Assembly: GCF_003449015.1 (NCBI RefSeq)
Contig: NZ_QRGD01000005.1
Location: 1 to 64,000 of the forward strand
From: Aureibaculum luteum
Lineage (GTDB): Bacteria; Bacteroidota; Bacteroidia; Flavobacteriales; Flavobacteriaceae
Direction of reading: 5' to 3'
DNA length: 64,000 nt
The notes beneath the pieces are model-generated. The model saw only the letters and a list, made by a program, of their open reading frames with translations. It made no database searches and was not told the origin of the DNA. Positions 62,160 through 64,000 of this stretch are shown piece after piece (position 1 is the stretch's first letter; the number at the start of each line of letters is the position of its first letter). Both the position numbers and the translations under genes were made by a program.

Positions 62160-63293
62160 TTATGAAAACATATCTTTGACCTTTTCAAAAAATGATTTAT
62201 CCGAATGTGTTGGTATCGGTGCAAAATGCTCATCATCTTTCATCGATTCGAAAAAATCTTTTTGATCTTTCGACAAGTCCTTTGGAGTCCAAACATTGAC
62301 ATGAATTAACAAGTCTCCTTTACCGTAACCTTCTAGACTTGGCAAACCTTTACCTCTTAATCGTAATATTTTTCCGGACTGCGTCCCTGCTTCAATTTTA
62401 ATTCTGACTTTACCTGTTAAGGTATCAATTTCCATACTTTCACCAAGTACCGCATCAGGAATACTCACATACATATCATAGTGTAAGTTATTACCCTCAC
62501 GTTTTAACTTATCATGCGGAATTTCTTGGATAACGACCAATAAATCTCCAGATATACTATTTCCAGGAGCTTCATTACCTTTACCTGATACTTTTAATTG
62601 AACACCATCTACAACACCAGGTGGAATTTTAATAGAAACACTTTCTTCTTTTTCTATTAAACCTTGAGCATCTGAGCCACTGGGTCTATGATCTATCATT
62701 TGACCAGCACCTTGACACGTAGGACACGTAGTTGCTGTCTGCATTCTCCCTAATATGGTATTGGTAACTCGAGTAACTTGACCTTGACCATTACATGTAC
62801 TACAGGTCTTATAAGTAACTCCCTTGGCTTTAACCAAACGCTTTACTTTTACCTTTTTTTCGACACCATTAACAATTTCTTCTAATGTTAATTTGACACG
62901 AATTCTAAGATTACTTCCTTTCACTCTAACACCACCTCTACTTTGACCACCTCCGCCAAAACCAGAAAATCCGCCTCCGCCGCCAAATGCACCACCAAAA
63001 ATATCTCCAAATTGACTGAAGATATCGTCCATATTCATTCCACCACCGCCAAATCCTCCACCTTGACCACCTTCAAATGCAGAATGTCCAAATTGATCGT
63101 AACGAGATTTTTTATCAGCATTACCTAGTATTTCATAAGCTTCCGCTGCTTTTTTGAATTTTTCTTCTGCCGTTTTATCATCAGGATTTTTATCCGGATG
63201 ATATTTAATAGCCTTCTTTCGATACGCTTTCTTTATTTCTGCAGCAGATGCACTTTTTTCAATTCCTAATATTATATAATAATCTTCCTTCAA
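62160..63293 (-). CDS. dnaJ: Chaperone DnaJ with a reduced zinc region
   Basis: A 377-residue Hsp40 co-chaperone of DnaK. It has a J domain (MKEDYYIILGIEKSASAAEIKKAY with HPD in YHPDKNPDD), a Gly/Phe-rich linker, a zinc region and a C-terminal substrate-binding part. Only two CxxCxGxG motifs are seen (CSTCNGQG and CPTCQGAG) where E. coli DnaJ has four, so one zinc centre is predicted. I recall this shorter form in other flavobacteria. It is cotranscribed with grpE, 30 bp upstream. Confidence 0.95.
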   Translation of the reverse strand: MKEDYYIILGIEKSASAAEIKKAYRKKAIKYHPDKNPDDKTAEEKFKKAAEAYEILGNADKKSRYDQFGHSAFEGGQGGGFGGGGMNMDDIFSQFGDIFGGAFGGGGGFSGFGGGGQSRGGVRVKGSNLRIRVKLTLEEIVNGVEKKVKVKRLVKAKGVTYKTCSTCNGQGQVTRVTNTILGRMQTATTCPTCQGAGQMIDHRPSGSDAQGLIEKEESVSIKIPPGVVDGVQLKVSGKGNEAPGNSISGDLLVVIQEIPHDKLKREGNNLHYDMYVSIPDAVLGESMEIDTLTGKVRIKIEAGTQSGKILRLRGKGLPSLEGYGKGDLLIHVNVWTPKDLSKDQKDFFESMKDDEHFAPIPTHSDKSFFEKVKDMFS

Positions 63294-63323
63294 AATTTAA
63301 AATTTAATTACACTGAAAATAAT

Positions 63324-63872
63324 TTATTGACCAATAACTACTTTAGGATAACGAATAATTTTTTCACCCAACTTATATCCTTTTTCTGTTACGTCAATAA
63401 CCTTTCCTTTTAATTTTTTTGATGGAGCTGGAATTTGAGTAATAGCTTCATGTATTTCAGCATCAAATTTATCACCTTGCTTCACCTCTACCTTAGTCAA
63501 CCCCTTTAGCTCTAATGTTTTTAGAAGTTTCTGATAAATTAACAACACTCCTTTACGTAATTCTTCAGCCTCTTTATCGTCTTCTGCATGCGTTAATGCA
63601 CGCTCAAAATCATCTAAAACCGGCAATAAAACAGTCATTAAGTCTTGATTTGCAGTTTTAAATAACTCTAATCTCTCCCTTGAAGTTCTTTTTTTATAAT
63701 TTTCAAACTCAGCAAATAAGCGTAAATACTTATCTTTTTCCTTTTGAATTAAATCTTCAGTAGTCGGTTCTGCAGTATCATTCACTTCTTCTCCATTAAC
63801 TTCTGCCTGACCATCTTGAACATTTCCTGTATCTTGAATCTCTTCTTGATTTGTATTTTCTTCTGTACTCAT
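63324..63872 (-). CDS. grpE: Nucleotide exchange factor GrpE
   Basis: A 182-residue co-chaperone that releases ADP from DnaK. A disordered acidic N terminus (about 40 residues) precedes the long helix (KDKYLRLFAEFENYKKRTSRER), typical of the GrpE dimer stalk. The beta domain follows, with VEVKQGDKFDAEIHEAITQIPAP and GYKLGEKIIRYPKVVI. Length is normal. First gene of the grpE-dnaJ pair. Confidence 0.96.
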   Translation of the reverse strand: MSTEENTNQEEIQDTGNVQDGQAEVNGEEVNDTAEPTTEDLIQKEKDKYLRLFAEFENYKKRTSRERLELFKTANQDLMTVLLPVLDDFERALTHAEDDKEAEELRKGVLLIYQKLLKTLELKGLTKVEVKQGDKFDAEIHEAITQIPAPSKKLKGKVIDVTEKGYKLGEKIIRYPKVVIGQ

Positions 63873-63906
63873 CTCTATGAATATTTAACATTAAAAATTT
63901 AGTTTG

Positions 63907-63914
63907 CAAAAGTA
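63907..63914 (-). promoter_or_regulatory. -7 promoter element of grpE-dnaJ
   Basis: TACTTTTG on the minus strand matches the Bacteroidota -7 box, 35 bp before the grpE start. The -33 position has no TTG. No CIRCE inverted repeat is visible in the remaining 86 bp of the window. Confidence 0.5.
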
Positions 63915-64000
63915 CTGCCAATTCCTCTAAAATGCCATAATGTCAGAAGAAAAATTTTAATAGAGAAATATTACCCTACTATTTACTAAAACAATAGTAA

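Overview
The window looks like a chromosomal segment of a marine-type Flavobacteriaceae bacterium (Bacteroidota). The DNA is AT-rich. Promoters fit the Bacteroidota pattern TTG-N19-TAnnTTTG. Type IX secretion signals appear (a gliding-motility C-terminal domain with a PorP/SprF partner, and a second sorting domain on a beta-helix protein). Gene orders are typical of the family, for example nusB-DUF1573-yajC-ybbR-coaE and parA-parB-DUF5683-dapB-lepB. Most of the window is housekeeping. I saw no tRNA, 16S/23S rRNA, CRISPR array, transposase or phage structural gene.

Layout. 1-1025: a lone hexapeptide-repeat protein between structured non-coding flanks that look like a mobile cassette. 1030-6726: TonB-dependent receptor, lipoprotein, M14 peptidase and a 45-residue membrane peptide. 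6929-15141: PUR-alpha-like protein, ABC exporter, then the nusB to coaE run and a two-component system. 15207-19834: a type IX-secreted adhesin with its SprF-like partner. 20073-25547: pssA and topoisomerase IV (parE, parC). 25619-30601: an AT-rich accessory island with defence-type genes. 30810-35985: redox proteins, a CsaA-like protein, an FAD/Fe-S dehydrogenase and small membrane proteins. 36216-40771: lepB, dapB, parB and parA. 40909-48816: M16 peptidase, SDR, rpmH, carB and a DUF695 protein. 48923-58228: beta-helix protein, sulfatase, Pif1-like helicase, OstA-like protein, aminotransferase and antiporter. 58589-63872: small exported proteins, a Crp/Fnr regulator, RNase P RNA, two tandem small-RNA candidates, dnaJ and grpE.

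The strongest candidate for an undescribed system is the island at 25.6-30.6 kb. Its first gene encodes four leucine-rich repeats, a Roc GTPase, a COR domain and a C-terminal region with the hallmarks of a PD-(D/E)XK nuclease, giving a sensor-switch-effector layout. It is followed by a membrane protein of the putative AbiC type and, 14 bp later, a PIN-like RNase with several zinc-ribbon modules. None of this has been tested; the defence role is inferred from domain logic and gene company.

Two regulatory observations also stand out. Two paralogous small RNAs lie in tandem between rnpB and dnaJ: their 5' hairpins differ in sequence but keep the same shape, and a 22-nt core is identical. Separately, a perfect 16-bp palindrome of Crp/Fnr half-site geometry sits near -41.5 of a lipoprotein promoter, directly downstream of the gene for a Crp/Fnr regulator.
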